Numbered from the stretch's first letter, positions 44,404 to 57,700 are shown. The stretch: DNA of 64,000 nt from Trifolium pratense (GCF_020283565.1 NC_060063.1:45282856-45346855), one strand, 5' to 3'. Notes: generated by a model not told the origin, from the sequence alone. A program made the numbers and translations.

Positions 44404-47400
44404 TATTGGAATAAGAAGCCTTTTAGACAAGACACTAATAACTATTACTTTAAACAATTGCATACAAATGCACGACCTAATACAAGACATAGGTAGAGAA
44501 ATTGTTCGCGCCGAATCTATCAGAAACCCTGGACAACACAGTAGATTGTGGGACCCTGAGGAAATCTATGATGTATTGACAAATAATAGGTTTCCATTGA
44601 AGTCCCTGCCGTCAACATTTTGTCCTGAGATGCTTGCGGAGCTTTCCTTACGACACAGCAATGTGGAAAAACTTTGGAATGGAGTACTGGTATGCATCAT
44701 CCATTTATCTATTACAATATATATATATCAACTTTCTTTTGATAGAAGTTAAGTTTATTTTTAAATAAAAAAATGAAACTAAAAATTTGAAATTTCCAAC
44801 ATTAAGAAAATGTTGCCTTCCATTATATATTGTTGCAGAATTTGCCGAATTTAGAGATACTTGATCTTCGGGGATCGATACATCTAATAGAGTGTCCAAA
44901 TTTGTCTAGTGCTCCAAATATTAAAAATGTAGATTTTATTGGTTGTGAAAGATTGCCTCATGTTGATCCATCAATTTTCTCTCTTGAGAAGCTGGAATAT
45001 TTAAACGTGAGTGGATGCACGTCGCTAAAGAGCCTTTCCGGCATCACTTGTTCACCATCTCTCAAAGGATTCTCTGCCTGGGATTGCATCAATCTCCAAT
45101 AGTTCTCTGTAACATTAGTGCCTAGTATTGCTTCTGCAATTAAATTATGGTTGACTTTTGGATGGCGGGGTTTTAATGAGCTTCCATCATCAATTTTGCA
45201 TATGAAAAATCTTCGAGGATGTTGTTTTCCGATCAGTGATAATCTCATGGATCTTCCTGAAAATTTTGCCGATGGGATTTGGCTTCTTGACTTAAGGAAA
45301 CATGAATGTGACATTTTGATCACCTTGCATAAAGTATTGCCTATCCCGGCCTTTCTGAGTGTAAGATGTTTAATTTTTGACGATTTTCAAAGCTTGTTTA
45401 AACTTCCGGAGAATATCTCCTTGTTATCGTCATTAGAGTGTTTAGTACTATTTGATTGTGCCATCATAAGTTTGCCACAAACCATTAGGTATCCTCCCCA
45501 ACTCAAATATCTTGGTTTTGGTAAATGTAAAATGCTTCAATCCATATCTTCACTTCCACAATCTATTCAATTCCTCCGTATATGGGAATGTGAATCTCTT
45601 CAGACTTTGTCGAGTGCAACAATGGAACCATATGAAAAATCGCGTTGGGGCATTCTGCTATTTAACTGCATAAAATTAGATCCACCTTCATATGAAACTC
45701 TTTTAAAAGATGCCATTGTTAGGATTGAACTTGGAGCAAGACTATTTTCTTCAATATCAGAATTTGAAGGTGATTCATCCGTGGACAATGTAGTTTATAT
45801 AGAATCCATACATTAAAAAGTGGTATTTGGTGCTTCTTATTTACTATGAGTGATAAAGTTCAAGATTGTTTCCATTACCATTCTACAAAAACTGTGGTAA
45901 GTGTTGAACTACCTCCTAAATTGTTGGGTTTTGTCTACTACTTGGTTCTTTCTCAAGGAAAAATGGGATATGGTGGATGTTTTGGATATAAGTGTTACTT
46001 GGAAACTAGTTCTGGTGAAAGCATCAAAATATCAAGTTTCTTTAATGATGAAATGTTTTTGTGGTTTAATGTTAATGGAGATACTTCAGTCAACATGATG
46101 TCAGATCATGTACTTTTCACTAGTACAAATATGACATATTACTTAAGCTTTTTACATCTGACGAACATATCTCAGATGTAAAACGCTATATGGAGTAGTC
46201 TTTTCATCTGATCTCAATATCCACAGATGTAAAAAATATATAGACAAGACTTTTTACATCTGACTTCAATATACCAGAAGCATAACTAAACGCGGTGGCA
46301 ATCTTGTAATTATGGCGACAATTATCTAAAATATATATATATCTGGCCATATTTAGCCTCAGATGTAACAAGTCAAGTTGAATAAAAAAAAATAATAATA
46401 TTTTTTGGAACCAATCAGCTGATGAGTATCTCTCTCACAAGACTAAAAAAAAACAAAAAAACGCTAAGTGTAAAAAAACACAATCAGATATCCCTAAACG
46501 CTAAGACTACCAAAAGAACCAAAACGCTAAGAACGACCCATCTCTCTCGCGATGCAACCCTAGCGCCGTCGACCTCTACCTCTACCGGCGCCGTCGACCT
46601 TTATCTCATTCGTCTTCTCTCTCTCACTCGCTCGCAGTCGTCCTAAGCGCCGTCGTCCTCTCTCTCACTCGTCAAATCTAACTCCAAATCGAAGCTTTCT
46701 CCAAATCGAACCCCAAATCGAACTCCAAATCGAAGCTTTCTCCGGCCTCTACTCTCACGAACGGAACCTTGTCTTTCCCTCTCACATCGATTCAGGTACT
46801 CTTCTTTCTTTTTTAATCGTTTTTAAATTTTTTCCTTTTCGTGATTCCTTTCCCTGATTTCTTTGTGTTCTACTTGGTTTTAGCTCTTTGTGTTTCGTGA
46901 TTTCCTTTTCTGCTTGTATTATTTTTTGTTACTGTTATTTTCACATTTTTTAAATTTCATTTAAAGTTGCAATGATTTTTTGTCTGGTATATATGGTGGA
47001 AATCTGTTGTTGTTTATAATTTATCTGGTATAATGTTTATTTCATTTGAAGTTTCAGTGATTTTAATTTGAAATATGATTCATTTGAAATATGATTTCAT
47101 TTGAAATAAGTTTCAGTGATTTATCTGATTTTAATTTGAAGTTTTTTGTCTGGTATATAGTGGTAAAGTTTAAGTGATTAATTTGAAATATGATTCATTT
47201 AAAGTTTCAGTGAATTCATAATGTTGGTATATAGTGATTTATTTCATTTAAAGTTTAGTGGTAAAGTTTAAGTGATTCATTTAAGTGATTGGTTTCCCAT
47301 CGGGTACGAAACCAATACTTTAAAAGGTCTGTTGCATATCTTAAAAGGTATTTAAAAGGTATTTAAAAGTTTAAGTGATTCATTTAAGTGATTGCTCCTA

Positions 47401-47630
47401 AATGATATTTAAAAGGTTTCATATCCTTCACGGCAAAGTTGGTCTGTTGCATATCTTCATTGTGTGTTGTAACAATGCATTGTCTCACAATTGAAGCAAT
47501 CAAAGGAAAAGACATGTTCCTTTTTATTATCAGTTTCTTAATTGACATAAATGTTTCTTGCAGAATCACTCTCTTTTGTTGTTCATATCAGGTATCAAAG
47601 TTTTGACTTGAGTTGATTTGCTTTCTGCAG

Positions 47631-48166
47631 GTTTGTGGAATCTGGTTCCGTTTTTCCATTTTGAGAATCTTCGATCACTTGACAATTATGTATCCTGGTG
47701 GTTATACTGCTGCAATTACAAACTTATCTCCAAGAGCTACAGAATCTGATGTACACAATTTTTTTGGATACTGTGGTGTAATTGAGCGTGTCGACGTAAT
47801 AAGGTAATGTTACTTGACCTTAATTACTGATTGATAAATTTTCTGCAAGTCAAAATGAAACCTTTTGAGTTTAATGTGCATGGTACTGCTTAATGTTCAA
47901 AATTGAAAATTCTTTTGCATTTGTTCCTGATTTAGTCTTGAGTTGACTTTATTTCATATTGCTATTGAATAAAAGGATTGCTTGTGGTAAGTTGGAAGGC
48001 CTAGATGGTAGAAAAATTAATTTACTTTATAGTATCGTCGTAGATTCTTGGAACTAACTGAAAAAATGACTTTTTTTAATAATGATGCAGATCCAGTGAT
48101 TATGAGTCTATTGCATATGTGACTTTTAAGGATGCTTATGCCCTGGACACTGCATTATTGCTGAAT
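47631..48166 (+). pseudogene. Captured RRM protein fragment (ACD11-binding-partner-like)
   Basis: Exon 47631-47803 follows TTCTGCAG and carries ATG at 47689 (MYPGGYTAAITNLSPRATES, then DVHNFFGYCGVIERVDVIR), ending AAG|GTAATG. Exon 48091-48166 follows ATGATGCAG and continues in frame (SSDYESIAYVTFKDAYALDT, then ALLLN), ending at a GTAAGA donor. AAITNLS and SIAYVTFKD correspond to RNP2 and RNP1 of an RNA-recognition motif. The MYPGGYTA start and YVTFKDAYALDTA resemble plant BPA1-type proteins, which bind the lipid-transfer protein ACD11 and restrain defence cell death. Later exons are absent. A host gene elsewhere in the genome is presumably the donor. Confidence 0.7.
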
Positions 48167-48767
48167 GTAAGACTCTTAACTTCTTTGTTTGATTTAATGG
48201 ATCAACTTAATACATAATGGATTTATAAAGTAAAATATTATTAATTATACTTATGCAGGAAAGGTTATATGTGATAATGGAAAAGATCATAATAGAATGA
48301 AAAACAGCCAATGTATAACATCCCATGTCGAATATCTAGAATACGATATAGAATATACATATTGGTACTGGAATACATCAAAAATTACAATAGGATTAGA
48401 CTTCCAATTTTTTTTTTCGGTGATGATATATAGGCTGCTGTGCTGGGATCTTTGAATGCTTAGAAAGTGGGATCTTTGAATGCTTCATTTGTCCACCAAT
48501 CATCAATATGCTTATATGCTATCTAATCCATTTTTACCATTAATCAATATTATTTTAGCATGTTGCCAATTGATTCCACAACACTCTATGTACCTTCCCA
48601 ATATTATGGCAAGTGTCATTCCTCTGATCTCAATATTCCTTAAAAATTTGTTTGTTTTAATGAATCTTCTAGTGCTTCTTCAGTTCTTTTTTCTTCCAAG
48701 AGAAAAAATAAAAATAGTAAGCACTTCACCTCTAATAGAACCTTGTGCATAATTTGCATGTGCAACT

Positions 48768-49629
48768 ATGGAGAGGAATGTATATGCATTGTTTGTGATG
48801 TTGTTGATATTTACTCTTGTTTTTTCTCTATCTGAAGAGCTTAATGCAGATGGAAAATATCTTATGGACATAAAAGTGAGATTGTTTGACAAATACAATC
48901 ATCTTCAGAATTGGAATTCAAGTGATTCAACACCTTGCGGTTGGAAAGGTGTCATATGCAACAATGACATCGATCCAGTAGTTGAATCTCTTGACTTGCA
49001 TGCAATGAATCTCTCTGGCTCTTTGTCTTCCAGCATTGGTGGTTTGGTTCACTTGCTTCACCTTAACCTGTCTCAAAACACTTTCTCTGGTTTTATACCA
49101 AAGGAAATTGGAAACTGTTCAAGTTTGCAGGTTCTTGGTCTCAATATAAATTGGAAACTGTTGAAAAATAAGGCATAGAAATATTGTGAAATTATATGGT
49201 TTCTGCAACTACAGTGACTCAAATATGCTACTTTATGAGTACATGGAAAAGGGTAGTTTGGGAGAGTTACTTCATGACGAATCTTCCTCTAGTCTTGATT
49301 GGTATTCCAGGTTTCAGATTGCTCTAGGAACTGCACAAGGACTCTCTTATTTGCACCATGATTGCAAGCCTAGGATTATTCACCGCGACATCAAGTCCAA
49401 TAACATACTTATTGATCATGAATTTGAAGCTTATGTTGGTGATTTCGGTTTGGCCAAGCTAATTGATATCTCAAAGTCTAAATCAATGTCTGCAGTTGTT
49501 GGTTCTTACGGCTACATTGCACCTGGTAAGCAATCATTCAAACACATTCTTTTCTTTCTTTATTTCTCAACAATCATTGTTGCATTTATCTACAAGGTTT
49601 TAAACCATGGATGTGTCGCAATATTGTGA
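48768..49629 (+). pseudogene. Captured LRR receptor-like kinase with internal deletion
   Basis: The ATG at 48768 begins a signal peptide (VYALFVMLLIFTLVFSLSEE). An LRRNT_2-type cap follows (LQNWNSSDSTPCGWKGVICN), then about three LRRs (VESLDLHAMNLSGSL, LLHLNLSQNTFSGFIP, LQVLGL). Near 49170 the sequence jumps to [20 protein letters not shown] in a different frame, the kinase N-lobe, missing the remaining LRRs, the transmembrane segment and the glycine-rich loop. The kinase part has [20 protein letters not shown] (HRD, RD-type) and DFGLAKLI, and stops at GSYGYIAP where a GTAAGC donor begins. It resembles subfamily-XI receptor kinases. It cannot encode an active kinase as it stands. Confidence 0.85.
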
Positions 49630-50429
49630 AAAATCACAATCAAATATGGCTGAAACAGTTGCCATGTTTTAAAACAGGACCAAATTGGTCGGTTCAAGTT
49701 GAACCACCAGAAACCGGCTAATTCACTGGTTGGTTTGATCCTAGTTAGACTACAGACTGGTTTAATCAGATTAAACCGGATTGAACTACGATTGGGCCCA
49801 CCTTTTTGTAATTTTTGGCTTCAGCAGCTGGTTCACAATTTTTGTGCTATGCTGGTTCACAATTTTTGTGCTATATGCTGGTTCACTAAAAATGGCTATG
49901 CTGATTCATTTACCATACATTAATTAACATGTTGTAGTTTACATATGAATTATGTTATTTACATATTGTAGGTGTTCAATGATCCCACGACATTAACTGA
50001 GGAGGAGTTGTATGATTTGCGAGACCGCTGGGCAACTTGTTTTCTTCAACTATATAATCCCGAGGTAGATTATGATGATGCCGACGAGAAAGATTAGGAG
50101 CTAGCTAGGTTTGTGTGAAGTTACAATGGACTAGTTATGATGATGTTTTAATTTGTATTTTGGATGGATTAGTATTAATTATTATGATGTTTTGTATTTT
50201 GGATTACAATGTGGTTGTACTTTAATGACATTATTACTATATATATGTTGAATGTTGAATTTGAATTTGGCTATGGATGTTGAATTTTAGTATTATGTTC
50301 TTGATGCAAGTTATGTTATATTGTTGGCATTGTGGGTTAGATTTTTTTAATAAAAAAAAAAGATTTAAAATATATATAAAAAAAAACGCAGGTTTTTCAA
50401 AAAAAAAATAAAAATAAATAAAGTTAAGA
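49630..50429 (+). other. CACTA interior with a short last-exon-like piece
   Basis: 49972-50097, after TTGTAG, reads VFNDPTTLTEEELYDLRDRW, ATCFLQLYNPEVDYDDADEKD, stop. This is an acidic C-terminal exon, perhaps from the transposon's own second gene. I cannot assign it. Upstream (49845-49885) GCTGGTTCACAATTTTTGTG is repeated two to three times. The rest is non-coding. Confidence 0.4.
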
Positions 50430-50900
50430 TTTCACATCAGGTAGACTTGGTCAGATGTAAAAAGTCCAATTTAATTTTAAAAAAATAATATTTGAATTTC
50501 GCCTTGGTCAGAGGTAAAAAGTGTTTTTTTACATCTGACTACGCCAGATGTAAAACGTGTATACTTACTAAGTCTCGTGCGCCTACATCTGAAATTGTTC
50601 AGATGTAAAAAGTGGTTTTCGCCAGATGTAAAATAGCTTTTTTCTACTAGTGTTTTTGGTATGATGCACAATGTTGCAAGAGGATATTGGATGCAGTTGA
50701 AGAAAGAAAAGTCATCAATGATTTGAGCACCAATTACAATCCAAAAATTACATTTAGATTCTTCGTCGAAACTCCATATGATGAAGTAGTGATAAAGCAG
50801 TGTGGGTTTCGCTGGATTTATCCCTCAAAAGATCAAATTGTTGCGGATATAGGAGGAAGGTCCAAATCCAAGAGAGGTTATAAGGAAATTTGTGACTAGG

Positions 50901-51708
50901 AAAACAGTGAAGACCAAAATAGAGTTTGGGGAACTGAATCTGATGAGCAAGAGGGAACAATTGTTCCAACAAAGAAGCTATACATACTAGTGAAAAGTCA
51001 TAATAGAATTGAGGAAGCTATACTAGTTGAGGGAAAACATACATTTTAGAAGGATTAAGGTTGCCTGACGTAGCAGGATACATAAGCCGGTATGCCTAAA
51101 CTGGTGAAAAGTCATAATAGAAAGAATTGTGCTAGCAAGATGACTTATATTGAAGGTTAGATCATCTCTGATATATAAATTAACATGAGGATCAAACTTT
51201 AAAATATTTAAATTACCAACACCTTCCAGATATAGATTTTTTATACCATAGTGAAAAAATAGTGAAGTCTAGGGACAAAAAGTACTTCAATCGTAATAGG
51301 CTGATTTAACAAGATGAATGATATTTTTCTTATAAAAGTTGAACAATTTATAGTAATATTCCAAAACAGAATATTCAGAACAATAATGAAGAATACATTG
51401 GCATATATGGCATCATTTGTTAAAACTCACAATTATACATTACATGAGTACTAAACTACTAATATCTTATCTTATACCTTTATTAATGAAGAATACATTG
51501 AAAACAATTTATATCCAAATTTGGCCATGTTCTCTCCTCTTCCTCTCTTGCTTTTTTCTTCTCTCCAACCAAACACCAAATCCAATATGCATGTTGTTAT
51601 TCAAGTAAATACCTACTCATAAACATAAAATGGATCAGAGCATGTAAACTAAATGTAGTACCAAATTAACTGTTATTATAATTAGTATAATAAGTGCTAA
51701 GAAGATTA
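50901..51708. other. Convergent spacer between TNL-4 and TNL-3
   Basis: 51040-51175 is the TNL 3' flank shared with 20985-21175. The frame after the TNL-4 stop still shows GTESDEQEGTIVPTKKLYI, corresponding to the acidic tail and basic end of the intact genes. No further gene is seen. Confidence 0.6.
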
Positions 51709-54700
51709 TTACCTCAAGCCTTTTGTTTCATCTAATTCTAGGCTTGCCATTGGAGTTCCAAAGACATGTTGCTTTAATTTCCTTGTTGGAGGAACTGTTT
51801 CTTTTTTATATATCCAGTGAAACCCACACTCTTTTATTGCTACATCATATGGAGTTTTATTTTCATCAATAAAGAATCTAAATGTAAGCTTTGGATTGTA
51901 ACTGGTGCTGTTCACATCATTAATGGCTTTTATTTCTTCAACTGCTTTCATTATCTGATTGCAAGATACTGGATCATACCATAAAACCACATGATCTGAC
52001 GCGATGTCGATTATAATCTCATAACCATAACACGTGCCATATATGAACATGTCGAGTCTAGGGAATCTTGTTATACAGATCCTTTCAACTGAACTACTGT
52101 CCAAGTAGCACTCACATCCAAAACGGGCACCTTCTCCCACCCAGCCCTGAGAAAGAACCAAATAATAGGCAAAACCCAACAAATTAGGAGGAAGCTCAAG
52201 AGTCATTGAAACTTGTGTAGAACGGTAATGGAATTGGAACTGATACTCTCTGCCAGGCATTTCAGGTAACAGGTACTGAATGCTACTATTATCTTCTCCA
52301 GTTGCTCCAAGTTCAATCGCAGCAATAGCATTGTTCAAAACTGTCTGATACGAATGCGGATCCAATTGTTTGCAGTCACGGAGAATAACAGTACTGGGAT
52401 TGGGTTTGTCATATGGATCATCCATTGAACTCAACACTGTCTCAAGAGATTTACAATCTAAGACAGTGAAATTGACTAGATTGAGTGGAAGCATCGGAAT
52501 AGATTGAAGCATTTCACAAAAACTAACATAAAGCCGGTAGAGTCGGGGAAGATACTTAATGGTTTCGGGCAAGCTTCTAATGCCAATATTATATAGTTCT
52601 AAAGTCTCTAATGATGATAGTAAGGAGATGTTGTCTGAGATTTCAGACAACATAGGGATACTAGAAATGATTAAGTGTTTTAAAGTGGTGAAAGCAGGAC
52701 TAGAAAGTAATTTATGTAAGGTGATGGAATGGTCAAGTTCACGATTTCGTGGACTATGGAGGGAAATACAATTGGCAAAGTTTTCAGGAAGATCGACAAG
52801 ACATTCAATCAAAGGAAATTGAAAGGTTCCAAGATTTGTTTTATTCAATATTGATGATGGAAGTTCATTCCCATTCCAACTATCTGGTAAAAACAAAACC
52901 AAACCATCAGTGGAAGCAAATGTGACTGAGAACTCTTGGAGACTGATGCAATGCGTTGCATCTAATTCAGTGAGGGCTGGTGAACAAGTGTTACTGGAAA
53001 GGCTCTTTAGTGACGTACATTCAGCCATCCATAATCGTTCAAGCTTTTGGAGAAGGAAAATTGATGAATCAACTTCAGGCAAGCTATCACAATTATCAAG
53101 TATTAAAACTTTTAGATTCGGGCAACCAGACACATTTGGGCACTCTATCAATTTTTTGGAGCGACTGAGGTCAAGTCTCTCTAAATTTGGCAAATGCTGT
53201 AACAATATACAATTAGTCAAACAAATTAATTAGTACATTTTCTTAAATCCTAGAATTCCCAATTGGCAACCACTCCAATTGGAAACCACTAACAAAGGTA
53301 AGGAAACTTCTTTAGGACGTGAGTATAATTTAAGGGTTTTAGTAATAGTGTCTTAAGACCACATGTTAAGAAAATAAAAATAAAAATTTTATATTAAAAA
53401 TTGTGCTTAGTTTTTTTTGTGTGTGTGTGTGTTTAGCTCTTTAAAGTTTAAATATTGTTTTTTTAACACACATTTTAAGATTAAAATTTAACATTTACTT
53501 TCTTAACATGTCTTAAGTTAAATTTAATTTTAAAAAAATTAAACATAAAAATGATATGATATTAAATGATTGTATATTTGAGTGCTACTATATCCAACAA
53601 AACTTTAAGGTATGTGATGAGTGTTCACTAAAAAGTACATTTGAAGATTAAATAGGTTTTTTTTTTCCTATAAATTTGATTTTTTTTTTTGTCACTATAA
53701 AATTAATTTTCTTTGACTTTTAATCTTTATAGGGAAAAATATACCTTTTGTTCTTCTTAATAAGAGATATATGAGTTAACAAAAATTCACCACTAGAAAA
53801 ATTAAATTTAGTGAGGGCAAGAATCCGTCGTTAACTTAGTAAAATTCCGTCACAAACTAAATTAGCGACGGATTTAGTGAAAAACCGAGACCCTTCTAAA
53901 TCACGCTTTGCAAAATATTTGTTTGGAAATCTAGGAACCATCACAAATTACATCAATTATTTTGACCCGTATCTCTCATATAAAAAGAATCGAAAGGAGT
54001 ATTAAATGAAATTTTCTAAATAGTAAAAATATTTATCATAGAAGGTAATTGATTATTTTTTAGAGAATATTTTTTTTTTAATTGAGAAATACACAAGTAC
54101 TGTATGTCTCATATTCATTATCACATTTTTAAAAGATTTTTTATGATAATTATTAAAAGAAAACCATCAGATGCAAAATGTCTTTTTATGTTTTTAATGT
54201 AACATGTATAAAAAAAAAAGTTTTATATATGAAAGTTCAGAAATGCTAAAGAACTATTTTAAAAAATTATAAAAATAGAAGTATAATAATAAATACATGG
54301 ACAATGCATACCAGTACTCCTTTCCAAAGTTTTTGTACATTGCTTTCTTTCAAACAAAGCTCCACAAGCATTTCAGGACAAAAGGCTGGAGGTAGAGTCT
54401 TCAATGGATATCCACACCAAAAAATATATCTCAAATTTGTTGACAATAAGTCAAGACCATATGGAAGGCTTACATATCCCTTTCGGTCTTGAATAGCAAG
54501 TAACCTTAGGTTTACCATTTTTTTAAATGCTTTGGGGCTTAAATTTATATTTGTATATTCATCAGCATTAAAAAATATGGCTTCAACAATCTTAGTTCCC
54601 TGGAAAAAAAAAAAACTCAGAGTTAGTATTTCTATAGTAAGTTGCATTTTCTGTAAAGAAATTAAACACGTGTTTAGGAAGGCAAGTGAGGGTATCATCT

Positions 54701-57700
54701 CTTACTCTATTATTTTTCAACATGTCACCAACTTCCTTAGGATCACATAATCTACTGCGTTGCTCGGGATTTTTAAGAGATTCTTCACGAACAATTTGTT
54801 TTCCCATTTCTTGTATCAAATCATGCATTTGTATGCAATTTTCAAAGTCAACTCTTATAAGAGCCTTGTCTAAAAGAGTTCTTATCCCTATATTTGCAAA
54901 GAAACCACACTCATTTAATATTTTTGTTACCCTATCCTGTTTATGTCCTTTGAAAAAGCATGCAATGTCTAGAAATGTATTTTGCTCTTGATCATCCAAT
55001 TCATCATAACTCCATCTCAATATCCTATCAATTTTTCCATTGGGAATTTCCTTTAGTTTAGCTAGTGCACAGTTCCATTCTATTTCACTTTTGCCACGAA
55101 GAAATGATCCAAACACTTTCAAAGCTAAAGGGTTGCCTTGGGCATGATCAATTGCTCTTTCTGCAAGCTCCACATATCCCTCCTTAGGTAAGTATTTGCC
55201 AAAAGAATTCAAGCAAAAAAGTTGGAGAGAATTTCGGGAGTTCATCTTGTTAACTTGATGAATTTCTTCAACTTCTCCACTTATCAGCACCTGCTTATCC
55301 CTTGTCGTCACAATGACTGTGCTACCAGCTCCTAGCCAACCACTTCCCACTCCAATCAAGTTTTGCAGAAGTTCTGAAGTATGCACATTGTCAAGTACAA
55401 TCAAAGATTTCATGCGTTTGAGTCTTCTAATGATTATTGATGGTATTACTTTAGAAGTGTCAATATCAACATTTTCACTTAGCAACTTGGAAAGAAGTCT
55501 GTTGCATGTATAGTTAATTCCATTTGTTTTTGAAACTTCTGTCACATTTTCTAAGAAGCAACTACCTTCATACCGAAAAGAGACTTTGTGAAAAATAGCA
55601 GCAGCAAGTGTTGTCTTACCTATACCCCCCATGCCCCAAAGTCCTATGATTTGAACTTTTGTTGAATCAATTTTTTTTATTAAATCCTGAATGCTCCAAT
55701 AGTTTTCATCTAATATGAAGTTACATGTAAGATCATTTGTGTACTTGTGGTTCAACTTTTCTAATACATCTCTGATAATATCCTCAATCAAGTCAGATTC
55801 AGTCCTAACATATGTACAAAATATAAAATAATTAATACTATGAAAAATATAAAAAATAAAAAAGTACTCATACACACAAGTCACTTTCCTTTTTATGCAT
55901 GTTCAAAATGAAACTATATTTGTACCCAGAAAAAAAAAATGAAACTATTGAAATGAAGTAGGCTTTATAAATGGGAATGAATTGCCTCCAAGTCCATCAT
56001 TTTGGGACAATTTTCCTTATTGCAAATAGATAAATTATTTTACAGAAATGTTATTGGGACACACACCTCCAACAAATATACCACATTTATTTTTATTTTA
56101 ATTAAAAATTAATAAACAAACATATCAAATACACAAGAATGCACTGTTTGTTTCATCTTCTCTCTTGCAGAATTCATTCTCTCTCCTCGCCTTCTCCCTC
56201 TCTGCGACGTTCTACTACTTAGAGTTGTCACCGTCACCACCGCCGCGAGGCCGGTTCTGTCTCCGTCGTATGTGTCTCTCTCTCTCTGAATCGTGTTTTG
56301 TGCTCGTGAGTTTCCCTCTTCTCTTTTTCCTCTTCCACTATGTCGATCTTGACTTTCAATCTCTTTCATTCTTCATAATTTACTTCCAATTTATAAACTT
56401 TTGTAATCTTAAATTGAAAAATTAGTGCCCATTTTGGTATTGGATTTGAAATTGCAAGGGTTGCTTTCAATTGTATAAAATCAAATTTAACTCTCAAAAT
56501 TTAGGTTTAAGAAATTGAATTGCTCTGCATTTTTTGGGTGGGTGTAAATATCTAAATATTGATTCTTTGTGAAAAAAACTATTGTAGAAAAGTAAGCATG
56601 TGATTATAGTTAGATGGTTTTATTCAGCTTATTTTTTATTGTGTGTTTTAAATTTCAATACATGGAAAATGAAATAAACATTAATATTTATTGTAGAAAT
56701 TGATTGAAAATTATTAGTTAATGATGAAGAGAACAATGCTTGTTGATAGCTTCCGATTGTAGTATCGACATGTATCAAGTGTTTCCTAGAAATACTGGTC
56801 GGAATGAATATTAATGAAAGGTGTGGGGCTTTCTTATTAAGTCAGGAGTTGGCCTATTTATATTTATGTTGAGATATGGGGTCTTATGACTACTAATTAA
56901 GGCTAGGATTATGCACTAGTAAGGTGCATGTTATTGTCCCTGTGTTATATCTTATTGGAGTGGATGATGCCATAGGCCTTGTTGTTTGAAATTTGTTGGT
57001 TTGGGAGTTAATGTATTGTATCAGATATGCGGTTAATACTAGATGACGATGCTTGAACACAATGACAGCGGGATGCAGGTCAGGATGACGTAGGGCAGCA
57101 GGACGCATGTCATCAAAGAGATACCGACTCCAAGTTATCATCTGGTATGATTAGCTTCAAGCAACTAATTTGCAAATGGTGTCTGCTTGACATGGATTAT
57201 CTGAAACAACACTTGTTCAACAAGCTTAAATGGGCAGTAAAAACATTGAGAAGTTGAAGCTCAAGTTGTCTGATGAGAGGAAGAAAATGAATTGGCTTAT
57301 CATGATTTTGTTGTTATCATGAGAATTGTTTATTGCATATTTAATTACTTAGTATTTAGGGGGAAACTTATGGATTTTACTTGTAATGTCATGTACTTGA
57401 AATAATGTTATATGTTATTATTGTTTTCTGTTTTGATTGTTTTTTTAACAACTATGTAAGGTTGAAGATTAGTATCATATTGTGTGTGGGATGTAACTTG
57501 GTGTGATGCTCAAATTCTATGTTGTCTCCTTTCCCCCAATGTCTCAAGAAACTCTAGGCTATTCTCATGCATCGAGTCTCCTATCTAATCCTATTTGTCC
57601 AATAATGATCTTCACATATATGTTAAGACAAAGTTAAGGGTGCATGATTTTTTCTTGTTTGAAAGATTTTAAGACGGTTAACCATATATGTTGTCAAACT

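Larger units (their letters stand above)
46118..50652. mobile_element. Gene-capturing CACTA transposon (Pack-CACTA), target duplication TTT
   Basis: The termini are CACTAGTACAAAT (46118) and, read inward from 50652, CACTAGTAGAAAA. The flanks are TTT at 46115-46117 and 50653-50655. Subterminal TTTTACATCTGA / CAGATGTAAAA repeats occupy 46150-46380 and 50430-50640. Between them are a CT-rich UTR-like start with an AACTCCAAATCGAAGC minisatellite (46660-46745), two exons of an RRM protein, an LRR receptor kinase with an internal deletion, and a last-exon-like piece at 49972-50097. Introns are retained, so capture was at DNA level. No intact transposase is present, so it would depend on a helper. 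Removing it restores the TNL-4 frame. Confidence 0.9.
43640..50900 (+). pseudogene. TNL-4: inverted TNL pseudogene split by a CACTA element
   Basis: Plus-strand TNL lacking the TIR exon and P-loop. Exon 2 remains from about 43665 (KVIPSIVMRRFRGMKAIVVL, kinase-2 altered to LDGL), then STVIMTTRNKDGL. A T-rich insertion and frameshift follow near 43945-43985. LSYDELDLTKKNIFLDIACF comes next, then a 158-bp insertion (44246-44403) and IGIRSLLDK..IQMHDLIQDIG. Exon 2 is fused in frame to the second half of exon 3 by a deletion (NNRFPLKSLP). Intron 44690-44838 keeps its GT/AG. Exon 4 has a stop after CINLQ (about 45100), further LRRs, a stop plus frameshift near 45816, then C-JID. At 46118 it is interrupted by a 4.5-kb transposon and resumes at 50656 (WYDAQCCKRILDAVEE..CGFRWIY). 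Its 3' end faces that of TNL-3. Confidence 0.9.

Noticed and set aside
45118..46181. Two apparently separate genes in TNL-4
   Set aside because: They are parts of one LRR/C-JID exon separated by a nonsense codon and a frameshift, as shown by collinearity with TNL-1/2/3.
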